In this document: positions 24,771-35,783 of the stretch, in pieces
Layout of the letters: the number at the start of each line of letters is the position of its first letter
Numbering within the stretch: position 1 is the first letter of the stretch
Source of the DNA: Epiperipatus broadwayi
Taxonomy: Eukaryota > Onychophora > Udeonychophora > Euonychophora > Peripatidae
Reading direction: 5' to 3'
NCBI GenBank assembly: GCA_028023455.1
Contig: JAQFVV010006336.1
Coordinates: forward strand, 1,134,224 to 1,198,223
Length of the DNA stretch: 64,000 nucleotides
The notes under the pieces: generated by a model
Database searches by the model: none
What the model was told of the DNA's origin: nothing
Seen by the model: the letters and a program-made list of their open reading frames with translations, nothing else
Translations under genes and position numbers: made by a program

Positions 24771-25350
24771 TATATACTCAAATTGCATTCAACATTTATA
24801 TATATTTTAAAAGTTTATTATGTAAAATATATATATCTTTAAAATTATTGCATTAATTTTTTTTTAAGCTGGTTTTAAATTTTTTAAATTTGAATGTTGA
24901 TTTATAATGAATGATTTTTTTCTGTTATCATTGTTTTACAAAATGATAAAAATCATTCTGTAAGCCATTATTTTATTATTCTCAAATCTTACACTAAAAA
25001 AAAAATAATAATAAAAAAGAAAAATCTTAGCTCATTACCAAAGTTTATCTTCCTTAAGAATTTATGCATCATATAACAATCAGCATTTCTTTTTATCTCT
25101 TAAAATAATTTATATTTTTTATTAGAATGTTTATATATACAGACTACAATATAAAACACTCATATAACATTGAACTAAAAATTGAAATTGATAATTTATA
25201 CGGTTTCTTAAATTTGCCTTTTTGTTGTTGTTTATTTTGATCAAAATTTATGTTGCTTTTGTAAAAAGAGACTAAATAATAAAAGTTTATTATTTATGTA
25301 ATTTAGTATTTATTATATGACATGTGAGATATAAAAGACAAATATAGCCT
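24771..25350. other. AT-rich DNA, no gene seen
   Basis: Short (TA)n tracts and A/T runs only; nothing coding or structured was recognised. Confidence 0.6.
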
Positions 25351-25351
25351 T

Positions 25352-25545
25352 GTTATAATGAATTCTTAATCTTTAGATAATTCTCAGTCCTGAAATTCTG
25401 TAATAAATCCTAAATTTGGCTACTTTATAATAAATTCTTAATCTAGCCATCCTCTAACAAAATATCCTCAATCCAAAAAATTTGTAATGAATCTTAATCC
25501 ATCCATTCTTTAATAATGCCTCAGTCCAAATACTTTACTAAAGAA
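25352..25545. repeat. Degenerate tandem repeat, about 30-bp unit
   Basis: A unit close to tttataataaattcttaatc plus agccatcc recurs about six times with heavy divergence (for example ttgttataatgaattcttaat, tttataataaattcttaat, tttgtaatgaatcttaatcc, tttaataatgcctcagtcc). The spacing is 27-35 bases. It has no coding meaning. Confidence 0.6.
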
Positions 25546-25759
25546 TTTAAAGCATTCCATTCTATTGTTATAATTACTGAATAAGTTTAAAAAATACTGC
25601 AAAAGATTGAAAAGTTTACAATTTTAAAGATTAAAATTATAGTAATCAATAAAGCAAGTCATATATAGCATGACATTGCTTTTATAAGCTTGTATTTACA
25701 AATAAAGTAATATAGAGAATGTACCAATAGCTCAAACAAGTTCTTAATTCATAAGTGTG

Positions 25760-26138
25760 GTAAGTAATATTATTTTTATAAAACGCAATCGATATTGAAA
25801 TAATTGAGAGTGCAAATCTTTCAAGCACTTATGACTACAAACAGCCAATCAAATCTTAAGCACTGGGACAGAGAATTTAATAAGAAAAGAGTGATTCCAC
25901 TCTCTTCTTTACTTGTCTTAATATATATCCAAGCCTGTCCAAAGTACTTATATTTGAAAGCGTGAATCTTAAATATCATCACACTTAATTCACTGAGTTC
26001 AAATTATAAACATACAGCATGAAATCTTTCGATTTACTACGCAGTAGTTTTTCGATGTTATAAATTTGCAGCAATATATGTAAATAATATTATTTTTATA
26101 AAGCGCAATCAATATTGAAATAATTGAGAGAGTGCAAA
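25760..26138. repeat. Family B LTR-like unit flanked by 58-bp direct repeats
   Basis: The segment starting gtaagtaatattatttttat and continuing acgcaatcgatattgaaataattgagag is present at 25760-25817 and again at 26080-26138, 320 bases apart. Between them lies a diverged copy of the unit seen at 43337-44270: cagccaatcaaatc (25844), a TATA-like aatatatatcc (25920), cacttaattcac, then catgaaatctttcgatttactac near 26019-26040. CCAAT-like, TATA-like and late A-rich elements in this order resemble an LTR promoter, but no internal retroelement is attached. Confidence 0.55.
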
Positions 26139-27682
26139 GTTCAATTGTTGGATATGACAGGATATTAATATAATGGATGATCAGTCATGTGATAGAAAAA
26201 CTAGTAAAACTAGTAATAGTAATTAAAGACTTTTTGTATCTAATAACTATACTACATTTCTGTTAGAAATACTTCCTTATGTATTGTATAGAGATAATAA
26301 GCCTAAGTATATTTGATTTTGCTCATTAGGCTAAAAGTATTAGCCATCATTTACAGTTCAGTCCAAAACTATTTTTGCTCTGTATAGTTTAACACAGTGA
26401 CAAAGTTAGCAGATTCTTTAACTTCATATCTATAGATCATTATTCCAGTAGTATCACTTCTGGTGAGTAGATTTCTTATAAAGTTGAGCATTTTATGCAT
26501 GCTTATTTTATCAATAATTATGAAAATTTAATAAAAAGAAAACATTTCCAAATATCATTAGGTAGAATGTTTCATATAATAACTTCTATAAAATGCAAAG
26601 AAAGTAAATGGAAAATTGACTTTACAACCATTTTACTATCATCATTCTCATTCTGAAACTATGGATGGTGATGTGCAACCTTTAGTTTCAAACTTTTTAT
26701 TATAACTTATTTTTTAGAAAATTATATTTAATGGAGTATTGATTAGTTTAAGAACTTATAAATATTAATAAATTCTTCATTTTTTATAAATATTAAGTAT
26801 GTAAATAATATTTTTTTTCATCTGCAAGTAAAAATAGACTATAATTGCAAATAAAAACATTTAAATATATAAAAAAATATTTTATTTCTATAAAAACAAG
26901 AGTTTTCTAAATTTTATATTTTTTAAGTCAAATTAAATATAGAACAGAAATAATGAAATTTAATATTTTCATAAAATGACAAAAATTGATTAAAATCACA
27001 TGCAGCATGAAAACACTGCTTTTGTGCTGAAGTAAATATCCACACACAAAATTGTTTTACAAAATAATAAATTCTATGAAAACATTAAAGTGTGAATAAA
27101 ATTTGATTTTTGAAAGTAAATTAATAAATTCTAACCATAAAAATGTGAAAGCAGAAACAAATTAAAATTTATTAAATTTTTTAAAGAATATAACCAAATA
27201 TAATAATGTTATCATATTTAATATGTTAGAGCTACTTTCATCTAAAGATTAATTTATGTTTTAAAAGAATAGCGTAAAGGTTTGTCAAAGTATTATTATT
27301 AAAAAAATTTGCATAGGTGAAGAAGATATTTTAAAAATTAAAGATACATAGATATGGATAAGATGGAATAGTTATTTATAATATCTAAAAATATGTTAAA
27401 TGTGGCATTTTGATAAGAATGAAATAATAAAAAAGCTTATAACTGTATATCTGTAGATTAACTTGATAAACAAAAAAAATTAAAAGTAAAATTAATAAAA
27501 TTTATCATTAGTTTGAGATGAAACTAAACACAAGTATATCTGTAATTATAAAAGAAAGATAAAATATTTTAAAATACATGTCTTTGTAAACTATTTTACT
27601 TAATATTGGAAATGGAAAACATTTTTTAGAAATTAAACAAGATAGTTGATATAATAAAAAAATTATCAAATATTTATTTAGT
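26139..27682. other. AT-rich DNA, no gene seen
   Basis: No coding or repeat structure recognised. The minus-strand open frame at 27708-27508 (66 codons, hydrophobic) is an isolated AT-rich frame overlapping the edge of the next palindrome and is not called. Confidence 0.6.
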
Positions 27683-27923
27683 GTGATATGTTGGACTATT
27701 TTCATCATCTATGAGTGAATGTTAAATGTATAGAAAATTTTAAACTTTATTTCAACTTTCCAAATACAAACAACTTGTCAGTAATAATGCACAACAGATT
27801 GTGTTGTCTATTTGTGTGTTATTACTAACAAGTTGTTTGTACATGGAAAGTTTAAATAAAGTTTAAAATTTTCTATACATTCAACATTCACTCATAGATG
27901 ATGTAAATAGTCCAACATATCAC
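27683..27923. repeat. 240-bp near-perfect palindrome (MITE-like)
   Basis: The left arm from gtgatatgttggacta (27683) through atgagtgaatgtt, gaaaattttaaactttattt and caaacaacttg is matched by the right arm ending agtccaacatatcac (27923). The centre is near 27803 and is flanked by acaacag and gtgttgt. Pairing holds over almost the full length with scattered mismatches. No terminal duplication is certain. Confidence 0.9.
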
Positions 27924-28758
27924 ATCTAATAATATACCATCATCACAAACCTTCAGATAAATATTTGTTTAGTGTAGTTTTACATTATAGGCAAACTTCA
28001 AAGACTAGAAAGAAATAAAACTATGAAGTTTGCATTTTTTTTTTTGCAATATGTATGTAGAGAAAATAAAATATAGTTGAGTAGTATAGAAATATAGAAA
28101 ATAATGTCAGAAGTGAATGAAAAACTATTTTATAAAGAGTAAAAAATAAAATAAAACTGACTATATTTTTAAAGAAATTATAAAAAATATTTGGAGGAAA
28201 GAGTTAACCATCTGGATATTAAAAAAAAACAGTAAAAACACAAAGCTAGCTCAAATCTTTTTATGATCATATGTAATATATTTTAATATAGATAATCTAC
28301 AATGGTAATTAAAAAGAATTATACATTACTTATTAATTCATTTTATTAGAATTTGCACTTAAATTTTATTACCAAAATTATTAATTTACAAAATTAAGGT
28401 CAAATGAGATTTTAACAAATATATCTCTAGAAACCATACATATTTTAACTGTTTATAAATTGTTTGCATAAAAAGTCATCATCATCATTAACATCAATTC
28501 ACAATTATATATATATTTTCTAATGCCAGAAGAAAAAAAACAAAGATAAAAAGTTAGAAAACAAAAAAGAAAAAATAAGATTGTAAATTTAGTGTTAACC
28601 TTAAAATTCTCTTTATATAATATTTTGTAATGATATAATTTTTTTGCACCATGGTAATATTTAGCAGTTTATGCTAATTTATCTAAATATATTACCTTGT
28701 TTGATGGAAAAATTAATGAGAGTTATTTCACTAAATAATTATTACTAACAATTATAAT
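27924..28758. other. AT-rich DNA between two palindromes
   Basis: No gene seen. A tcatcatcatcattaacatca word at about 28478-28499 resembles the ATC-rich 3' tail of the RTE elements in this window, but nothing of the element body adjoins it. Confidence 0.55.
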
Positions 28759-28983
28759 TAAATATATTTGCATAAACATACAATCTCAAAATGTGAGAGA
28801 TGATTAATAACATGAGAGATTCACAAAGATAAGATTATTAAAGATAAAAGAAGATGAAATGAGAAAAAAACAATAATTCTAATTTCATCTTCTTTTATCT
28901 TTAATAATCTGATCATTGTGAATCTCTCATGTTATTAATCATCTCTCACATTTTGGGATAGTATGTTTATGCAAATATATTTT
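28759..28983. repeat. 225-bp near-perfect palindrome (MITE-like)
   Basis: The left arm from aaatatatttgcataaacata runs through ctcaaaatgtgagagatgat and taaagataaaagaagatgaaat. It is mirrored from atttcatcttcttttatctt (about 28882) to tatgcaaatatatttt (28983). The loop of about 20 bases lies at 28861-28881. Within each arm, tctctcacattttg can also pair locally. It is unrelated in sequence to the palindrome at 27683. Confidence 0.9.
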
Positions 28984-28989
28984 TATCCT

Positions 28990-29078
28990 TTATTTATATG
29001 TACGGCAATAATGAATAGAAAGAGCAATGGATTGCCAAGAATTTAATGACAACTTCAAGAGTTTGATTCTCCAGAAAA
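28990..29078 (+). mobile_element. Possible decayed tRNA-derived SINE head
   Basis: After acggcaataatgaatag comes agagcaatggattgcc, then about 30 bases later agagtttgattctcc, which resembles a tRNA B box (ggttcgattcc). The spacing suits a tRNA head, and an A-rich tail follows. The A box is poor and no target-site duplication was found. It would be a different family from the SINE at 62153. Confidence 0.25.
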
Positions 29079-31264
29079 AAATATTTAAAAATGCAGAGGT
29101 ATAGAAACATATGATACATTTGAAATTTAATATATAAATTGACTTAATTTTTTAAATAAATGAAGCAATGAATACTGCTTAGTTTTGTAGAAAAAGTTTA
29201 TGATGTTTTTATGAATAAAATTTTCAATAAAAAAGATCTGGTCTATATGATAATGGCTTTATATATATAGCCATTTATTAAAATCAATCTTGTTAATATT
29301 GTATATGATGTCAAATAAGAATTTGTTAAATATTCATAGCTTTTACATATATTATTAATATTTTATATTAATAAAGTAATTATTATTACCATTTATAATT
29401 AATTGAAAGTTTTGTTAATTTCTTAAAATAAAAATTCTTATTTAATTAATCAATAACAGTATCATTATTAGTATTCAAGAAATAATATTGCATTAATAAA
29501 TTTAAAAAATAATATTTTTATACAAAACATTTCCCTTTATAATATATACATAAATAACATAATTATGTAAAACAATTGAGCTGATTATTTGCATATTCAT
29601 TATAACTGAAGATAAGCAATGAACGATAAAGAATAATACTCTCACAAAAGCCAAAATAAATAATAAGCAGACAATACTATTGGTTAATTAATGACTACAA
29701 TGTGAACAAAGAATAATTGATGTGACCCTTAAACTGACTGAAAGCCAACTCATGGGGTAAATAAAAACTGCAACCTGGTGAAATACGAGGAGTCAACAAA
29801 TGAGACTAACATAATCTCACCAACTTGCCAACAAAGATAATCTAATAATAATGAGATGATAAACAATTGTAATAATATATAGGTTTAATTTCAAAAAGGT
29901 TTAAAATGCCATATACCACAATAATTTAAGAGTAATAAGGCTAAATAATAATAATAATGATTATTATTATTATTATTAAGATAAAGGCAATATATTAGCA
30001 AATTAAGAGTAGAATATTTCTTATTTTTCTCTTTAAAATATAATGGCTCTTAATATTTAAATCATACGTTATTAAAGAGTTAGGTTATTTTAAAATTCTC
30101 TAGTCACAACACATCTTCCAACTACAACACATCTTACATCCATAATGAGTATCTTATTGTCATGATCATATTTACAATCAAATTTTTTTTTATCAAATAG
30201 AAACATGTTTTCTCATGTCTTTGCCACATTGACTTCTTTAAAATAATTTGTTCTTAAGTGAAATAATCTCTAATAATTTTATATGTAAAATGGATATCTC
30301 ATGATTCATATGATTGGTATTTTTACTAACTATAAATTTTATTCTTCTCTTTTCATTTTTGAAGAATCTATCAGATAAAAGAATAAGATCCTAGTAAACA
30401 AAACAGTGAAACAAACTCTTATCCTTAATATAATATCTTCCTAAAATTACAATATTTTTTGAAATTTAAAGTAAACATGAAAACTCTTAATTTAGAATAA
30501 AACAATATACTAGATTTACATAGAGATATAATGAGTGGATAAGAAATTTATCATCATGCAAAATAATATACTAATAACTCCTCTTTAAATATTCTTCTAG
30601 ATTAAAACCAAACAATTCCATCAATTTGAATTTATGATGAATAATTAAAATATTCGTCTAAATGAGACAAGTGATCTTTTAATAATGCCATGTCATTTTA
30701 AAACAAGCACTGTGATCTTTTAAATAAATAACATTGATTAAAGTGATCTTCTAATAATGAATAAATAATTATAGTTATTTTAAATAATAAAATAATTTAT
30801 TTCTTAACATCCATGATGCATATTTAATAAAATTACTCTTATGTTAAATTCTATATGTTCATGTACTTTTAATGCATAAGAAAAATAACAATTTATGATA
30901 AACTTAATAATATTTAGATTTCTGAAGGTATGGAAATGATGAGAAAAAGTCAAGAAAATAAATTAACAATAAAATAACATTTATTTTTACATTAAAACAT
31001 TTAACAAACAAACAGTTTTGTTATTTTTACAATATTATCAAAATGAATTCTTTGGTTACACTAAGCAAAATTTAATATGGATGAGAATTGCTATTTACAG
31101 TTTAAAATGAATAAACTGAAAATAAATATTACAATATTGATAGTTGAATAAGTTCTCTCATTTTTACAAAATAATTGTTCTATTATAATGTTGCCAATAA
31201 ATGTATTTAATACCCTTATAAAATATAAATTATCCTCTTTTTACATTTACCTAGGTATTTATAC
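29079..31264. other. AT-rich DNA, no gene seen
   Basis: No coding signal. At about 29943-29978 a (AAT)n tract turns directly into (ATT)n, forming a small perfect hairpin. An open frame of 63 codons beginning at 31188 runs into the TIR element and is not called a gene. Confidence 0.6.
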
Positions 31265-31328
31265 TATTTTTAGTACTAGTATCATTGATAGTACAGGTTG
31301 CTGGATGGTGCTGTTGCTACTCAGAAAC

Positions 31329-32041
31329 AAGTCAATTATTTTATATAGCGTGATGTTTTCTATAAACTATAATATTTAAACAGCATTAAACTGTTTCAGA
31401 TGTGCTTTGGATTTTAAATATAAAATGAATGAATGCTAACACTTCAACCACATGATAAAGTCTTTGGTATAGATAGAATGGCCATCTATCTTTTCAAACC
31501 CAAATGCTTTTGTATGGGTGAATTTTAAGTGTTTGAAAGTGAAAGCATGAAGATCTTAAATCATCACTTTAAATTACTTTTACATGCTTGAATGAATGAC
31601 ACTGGTGAAATTTATTAGAATTTACGATATGTCATTCTTATTTGAAATTAAATGTATGTAAATAAGTCAAAGCACATGTGCAACAGTTTAATGCTGTTTA
31701 AATATTATAGTTTATAGAAAACACCATGCTATATAAAATAATTGACTTATTTACATACATTTAATTTCATATAAGAATGACGTATCTAAATTCTAATAAA
31801 TTTCACCAGCGTCCTTCATTCAAGCATGTAAAAGTAATTTAAAGTGATTATTTAAGATCTTCATGCTTTCACTTTCAAACACTTAAGATTCACCCATACA
31901 AAAGCATTTGGGTTTGAAAAGATAGATGGTCATTCTATCTTTTCCAAAGACTTTATCATGTGGTTGAAGTGTTAGCATTCATTCATTTTATATTTAAAAT
32001 CCAAAGCGCATGTGCAACAATTTAATGCTGTTTAAATATTA
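31329..32041. mobile_element. Family B foldback nested in the TIR element
   Basis: Flanked by tactcagaaaca at 31317-31328 and 32042-32053, a 12-base target-site duplication. The arms (about 31369-31668 and 31733-32038) are long inverted repeats carrying aatatttaaacagcattaaa, tttggattttaaatataaaatg, aaagcatttgggtttg and tgaaagcatgaagatcttaa. The middle (about 31680-31750) also pairs with the extreme left end. The stretch tgaaagcatgaagatcttaa...atcactttaaattac...gaatttacgat aligns with the family B unit at 25970-26040. No protein is encoded. Confidence 0.85.
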
Positions 32042-32084
32042 TACTCAGAAACATTAAAATATAACATTACCTGGCCACAACATA

Positions 32085-32230
32085 TTATTAAATAAGTGAC
32101 CTTTTTTAAAAACTAAATAGTAAAGAACACATTTTTTCTTACACTTTTTTTTGACATATTATTAAAGAACTGACATTTTTTAAAAACTAAATAGTAAACA
32201 ACATATTTTTTGTTACATTTTTTTTAAAAA
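32085..32230. repeat. Tandem duplication, 74-bp unit
   Basis: The unit catattattaaa..tgac, ttttttaaaaactaaatagt, aaa.aacacattttttcttac is present twice (actaaatag at 32112 and 32186). It ends in T runs. Just beyond, cgtccg (32232) and ggacg (32270) form a weak inverted pair around a T-rich loop. Confidence 0.8.
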
Positions 32231-32364
32231 TCGTCCGTGTTTTTTCCTTATTTGTTTGTTTTTTTTTTTTTGGACGTTTTTAAAGAAGTAATTTTTTTTT
32301 TAAAACGTAACATAAACAATTAAACAAATATCAAAATTTATTTGAATAAGCACTCAAAACAGTA

Positions 32365-32500
32365 GTTTGGATTCACCTTCAATGACATGGCTTGGCTGCA
32401 ATAGCAGGTTTTCATCTCAGGAAGAATGTGTAGCCTTTGTAGAATGGCAACTGCAGCATGTTCTGTAGCCAGCAGTTCAGAAACTTTACAATGTTATATT
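32365..32500 (-). pseudogene. Possible IS1595/ISXO2-like transposase scrap
   Basis: One minus-strand frame of about 48 codons is open in a distinctly less AT-rich patch. It reads SELLATEHAAVAILQRLHIL, then PEMKTCYCSQAMSLKV, then a late C-F-E-C. ISXO2-like transposases of animals often begin with an acidic A..FLQ..G+L helix followed by a C-x(2-3)-C...M-x-L...C zinc-ribbon. The pattern fits in order, but the second half (DDE region) is gone and the similarity is by eye only. It sits inside a pair of terminal inverted repeats, which supports a DNA transposon. Confidence 0.3.
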
Positions 32501-33074
32501 TCAGTATGTGCAATTTTGTTGTTCTATCAAAGATCTTGTGGATAACATCAATATCAAATAATTCATGCTTACAAACAAATTTTCTCTAATTTTACACCCT
32601 TCAAAACAAACTTAAAATATATACGGCTCTTTGACAATTTTTTCACATAATACTATGTAATCCCAATGTAATAGAACATTGATTTAATAATATTAAAAAA
32701 AGTTAAGTTGACTTCAAATATACACCCTCTCAAATTATATGATAGATAAGGCTCAATAGTGACCATTTGGAGAGTAAGAACAGGGCGCTTGAACCAAGTG
32801 TGAATTGTGAGAAATTAGCATAACACACTACAAGTTATTACAGCCTGCCTGAGAAATTATATATTTAACTGTTTTTGAGTAGCAACAGCACCACCAGTGA
32901 CCTGTACTGTCGATAATACTAGTATCCTATTTTTCAACAAAAGGCATCATGATTAGTTTTAATTTTAAAAATATTTTTGATGACAATAATTTTGATTAGT
33001 TTGATTACAATTTAATCTTTTAATTTTAATTTTTTTAATTAGTATATATTTTTTCAAATTCTGCATATCTTTTA

Positions 33075-33515
33075 TTTACTTACATTCCTTACAGTAATTA
33101 AGCATTAATCAACACCTTTTTACCACAAAATCCCACATTGTAAACAATATTCTTTGAATGAATAATACCCAAACGATTATTTTACTCTTCATTAGTTAGT
33201 TTTAATAAGAAAACTACCAGTGCTTTGTAATTAACCTGATTTTACAAAATTTATTAAAATCTAATGCTAAGAAATTAGCTTAAATTTTAAGTAATTGTGT
33301 TTTTTTTTTACCAGAATTTTCTAGAATTTGTTATGCAGTTGAATATTAATTATTTATCTAGTCTCAGCTACTTATTTCTGACCCTTTTTTACAAACACAT
33401 ACACATGTCTGCATTCCTTTTTATAAGCCTTTACTAAATTTTTAATAAAATAAAATGTCCTATAATAGAGTTTAAAAATATGTGTATGCAAATGGCATGA
33501 AGCATCTATATCTCA
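33075..33515. repeat. Direct duplication, copy 1 (left of the RTE relic)
   Basis: This segment (cagtaattaagcattaatca, then gttttaataagaaaactacc and accagaattttctagaattt, gttatgca, gactgcatt-type words to aagcatctata) aligns with 34926-35470 in the same orientation. It ends exactly where the RTE 3' tail begins. No coding content. Confidence 0.8.
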
Positions 33516-33519
33516 TCAT

Positions 33520-34925
33520 TATCATCATTGTCAGCCATTACCAATCCACTGCAAAATAAAGGTCACTCCAAGTTCAATCTATCTTCTCCAATCTTTGGCA
33601 TCTGTTTTCCAAATTACCTGTGTACACTTTCTTATTTTGTCCATCCATATCACATGTAGTCTTTTACAATTTTTTCAGTTTAAGATTTCAATTGCCATCT
33701 ATTATCATCTCTCCCAGCAAGATTTCCAGCCCAACTCCACTTCAGTCTTTTAATTCTTTCAATGATATCAGCAACACATTTTTGTTCTCTTGTTCATATA
33801 TTGTTTTTCGATCTCTTTTTGTTACCTGTAACATGCACCTGTCCATAATTATTTGAGGAGTCTGAAGTCTCTGTATTGTTTTTCTATTAAATGTCTACAT
33901 CTCAGATCCATAAGTAAGAACTGGTAAATCACATTTATTAAAAATCCTCTTTTTCAAACACATATGCATATTTCCTTTAAATATTAAGTTATTTCTAACA
34001 AAAGCACTCCAAACAAGTTTAATTCTATAATTAATTCTATCCATAATGCTTCCATCTGTTGTAATAATCTGACCAAGATATTTGTAGTTGTTAACTTCTT
34101 CTAACTCATCATAATCAATTTTTAATTTTTTTGAGAAAACTCAGCATAATCAATCTTTATTTTTTTCTTTTGAGAAAATCCATTGAACATTATTTGAGTC
34201 TTTTTAACATTTACCTTTACTCCTACTTTCTTATTTTCATCTGATAACTCTTAAAACATTTTGTGAAATTTTAAATCATTATTTGCAAAAACAACTATAT
34301 CATCTGAAAAATCTAAATGTCTTAAATAATCTCCATTTACTTTTACTCCTTTAGCTTTCCATTTTAATCCACAAAATACTTTTTGTAGCACTGCTGTAAA
34401 AGTTTTAAAGATATGGAGTCACTCTGTCTTATACTCTTCTCAATGTTATGCTTCCTAGTATCATTATGTAATATAAATGTTGCTATTGCATTTTATAAAT
34501 ATTCTTCAGAATATGACAATAACTAGGTCTATAACTTGATGATCCAATGCATTAATCACTGAAGAAATGCTTATAGAACCACATGTATTTTCATAAACTA
34601 CAAATCCAAAGCACAATGGCAACTCATATTTATTGGCTATTCTATAACCTCTATCGATACTTGGATATGATCTACTGTATTAAAGCCACTTCTAAATCCA
34701 GCCTGTTCTTTTGGTTTGTTAAAATCCAATACTCTCTATAGATGAATTGTAATTATTTTGGTAAAGATTTTGTGTAAAACTGATAAAAGGCTGATAGATC
34801 TGTAATTTTTAATATCTTTTTTATCATCTTTTTAAAATATTAATACTGCATTCTTCCAATTATCTGGTACATCTTTATTATTTAAACATTTGGTATATAA
34901 GTTTGCCAACATTTTTTCTATTTTT
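33520..34925 (-). pseudogene. RTE-clade non-LTR retrotransposon, 5'-truncated
   Basis: The minus strand reads through the whole reverse transcriptase of an RTE element with stops and frame shifts. In order from 34925 down: DNWKNAVLIF, a NYRSISLLSVLHKIFTKI block, EQAGFRSGF near 34710, SIRQSDSISLKL (G-R-Q-G-D region, near 34430), FTAVLQKVFCGLKWK, then LRHLDFSDDIVVFANN (about 34325-34278; the catalytic ADD has become SDD), a KVNVKKTQIMF thumb region near 34215, and the RTE-typical LTYGSEM near 33917-33897, where most copies have GSETW. The 3' end is at a tcatcattatcatcattgtc tail (about 33518-33537) next to a ccactgca block, as in other RTE families. The endonuclease is absent, as expected for a 5'-truncated insertion. 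Confidence 0.9.
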
Positions 34926-35470
34926 TTACTTGCAGTAATTAAGAATCTGTCAACACCAGTTTATAGCAAGGAAAAACATCATCTTTTAAATAGATAATAC
35001 CTAGACAATTATTGAACTATTAATTAGTTTTAATAAGAAAACTACCAGTGCCCTTCCTTGCAGTAATTAAGAATCTGTCAACACCATTTTATAGCAAGGA
35101 CAAATATGATCCTTTAAATAGATAACACCCAGACAATTATTGAACTATTAATTAGTTTTAATAAGAAAACTACCAGTGCCCTGGAATTAATCTGCTTTTA
35201 CAAATGTTATTAAAATCAAATACTAAGGAATTTTAACTAGTTTAAATTTTAATTAATTGCTTTTTTACCAGAATTTTCTAGAATTTGTTATGCATTTGAA
35301 TATTACTAATTATTTATTTAATCCCAGCTACCTGTTTCTGATCTGTTTTGCACACACATGCACCTGACTGCATTCATTCTTATAAGACTTTAATTAATTT
35401 TTAATAACAAATAAAAAATTTCTATTAGAGTTTAAAAATATTTAGATACAAATTACCATAAAGCATGTAT
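34926..35470. repeat. Direct duplication, copy 2, with an internal 128-bp tandem repeat
   Basis: This is colinear with 33075-33515. In addition, its first part is duplicated in tandem: gcagtaattaagaatctgtc starts at 34932 and again at 35060 (period 128), each followed by attagttttaataagaaaac. The RTE relic lies exactly between the two copies of the larger repeat. Confidence 0.85.
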
Positions 35471-35492
35471 ATGTAAGCATATATATAGTTTC

Positions 35493-35493
<1 letters not shown>

Positions 35494-35580
<87 letters not shown>
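35494..35580. repeat. (AT)n microsatellite
   Basis: Almost pure alternating AT, uninterrupted from about 35504 to 35580. Confidence 0.97.
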
Positions 35581-35583
<3 letters not shown>

Positions 35584-35696
35584 AGCCCTTGGATTTGCCC
35601 AAGGCTCCATTTTTTTAATCAACTATGTAAAATAATGTTTAACAAAAATTTTTCTCAAAGTTTGTATTTTTTTTTCTTCAATAGACAAACTTTTTA

Positions 35697-35783
35697 GCAA
35701 AGGCTAGGTTTGAACCCATATTCATAGGGATTGCATACATTTTACTTGGTAGGCAATCTAAACATTTGTCATTAAAAGATTTC
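35697..35783 (-). mobile_element. Probable second tRNA-derived SINE, decayed
   Basis: Read on the minus strand: aaatgtttagattgcctacc (A-box-like), about 30 bases, then atgggttcaaacctagcc (B-box-like ggttcaaacc). The spacing fits a tRNA head, and an A/T-rich tail follows. The sequence differs from the SINE at 62153, so it would be a separate family. No clear target-site duplication. Confidence 0.4.

Larger units (their letters stand above)
31265..32935. mobile_element. Element bounded by about 65-bp terminal inverted repeats
   Basis: The left segment 31265-31328 (tttttagtactagtatcatt, then gatagtacaggttgctgg and tggtgctgttgctactcaga) is the reverse complement, with few mismatches, of 32873-32935. 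The interval is 1.67 kb but includes a nested 0.7-kb foldback, so the original element was about 1 kb. A minus-strand scrap near 32365-32500 resembles the N-terminus of IS1595/ISXO2-like (Merlin-group) transposases, which would fit a TIR element. I did not find a target-site duplication just outside the TIRs. Confidence 0.6.

Noticed and set aside
28478-28499. ATC-rich words at 28478 and 45530 as RTE 3' ends
   Set aside because: Neither has any RTE body sequence next to it, and ATC tracts are common in such DNA.
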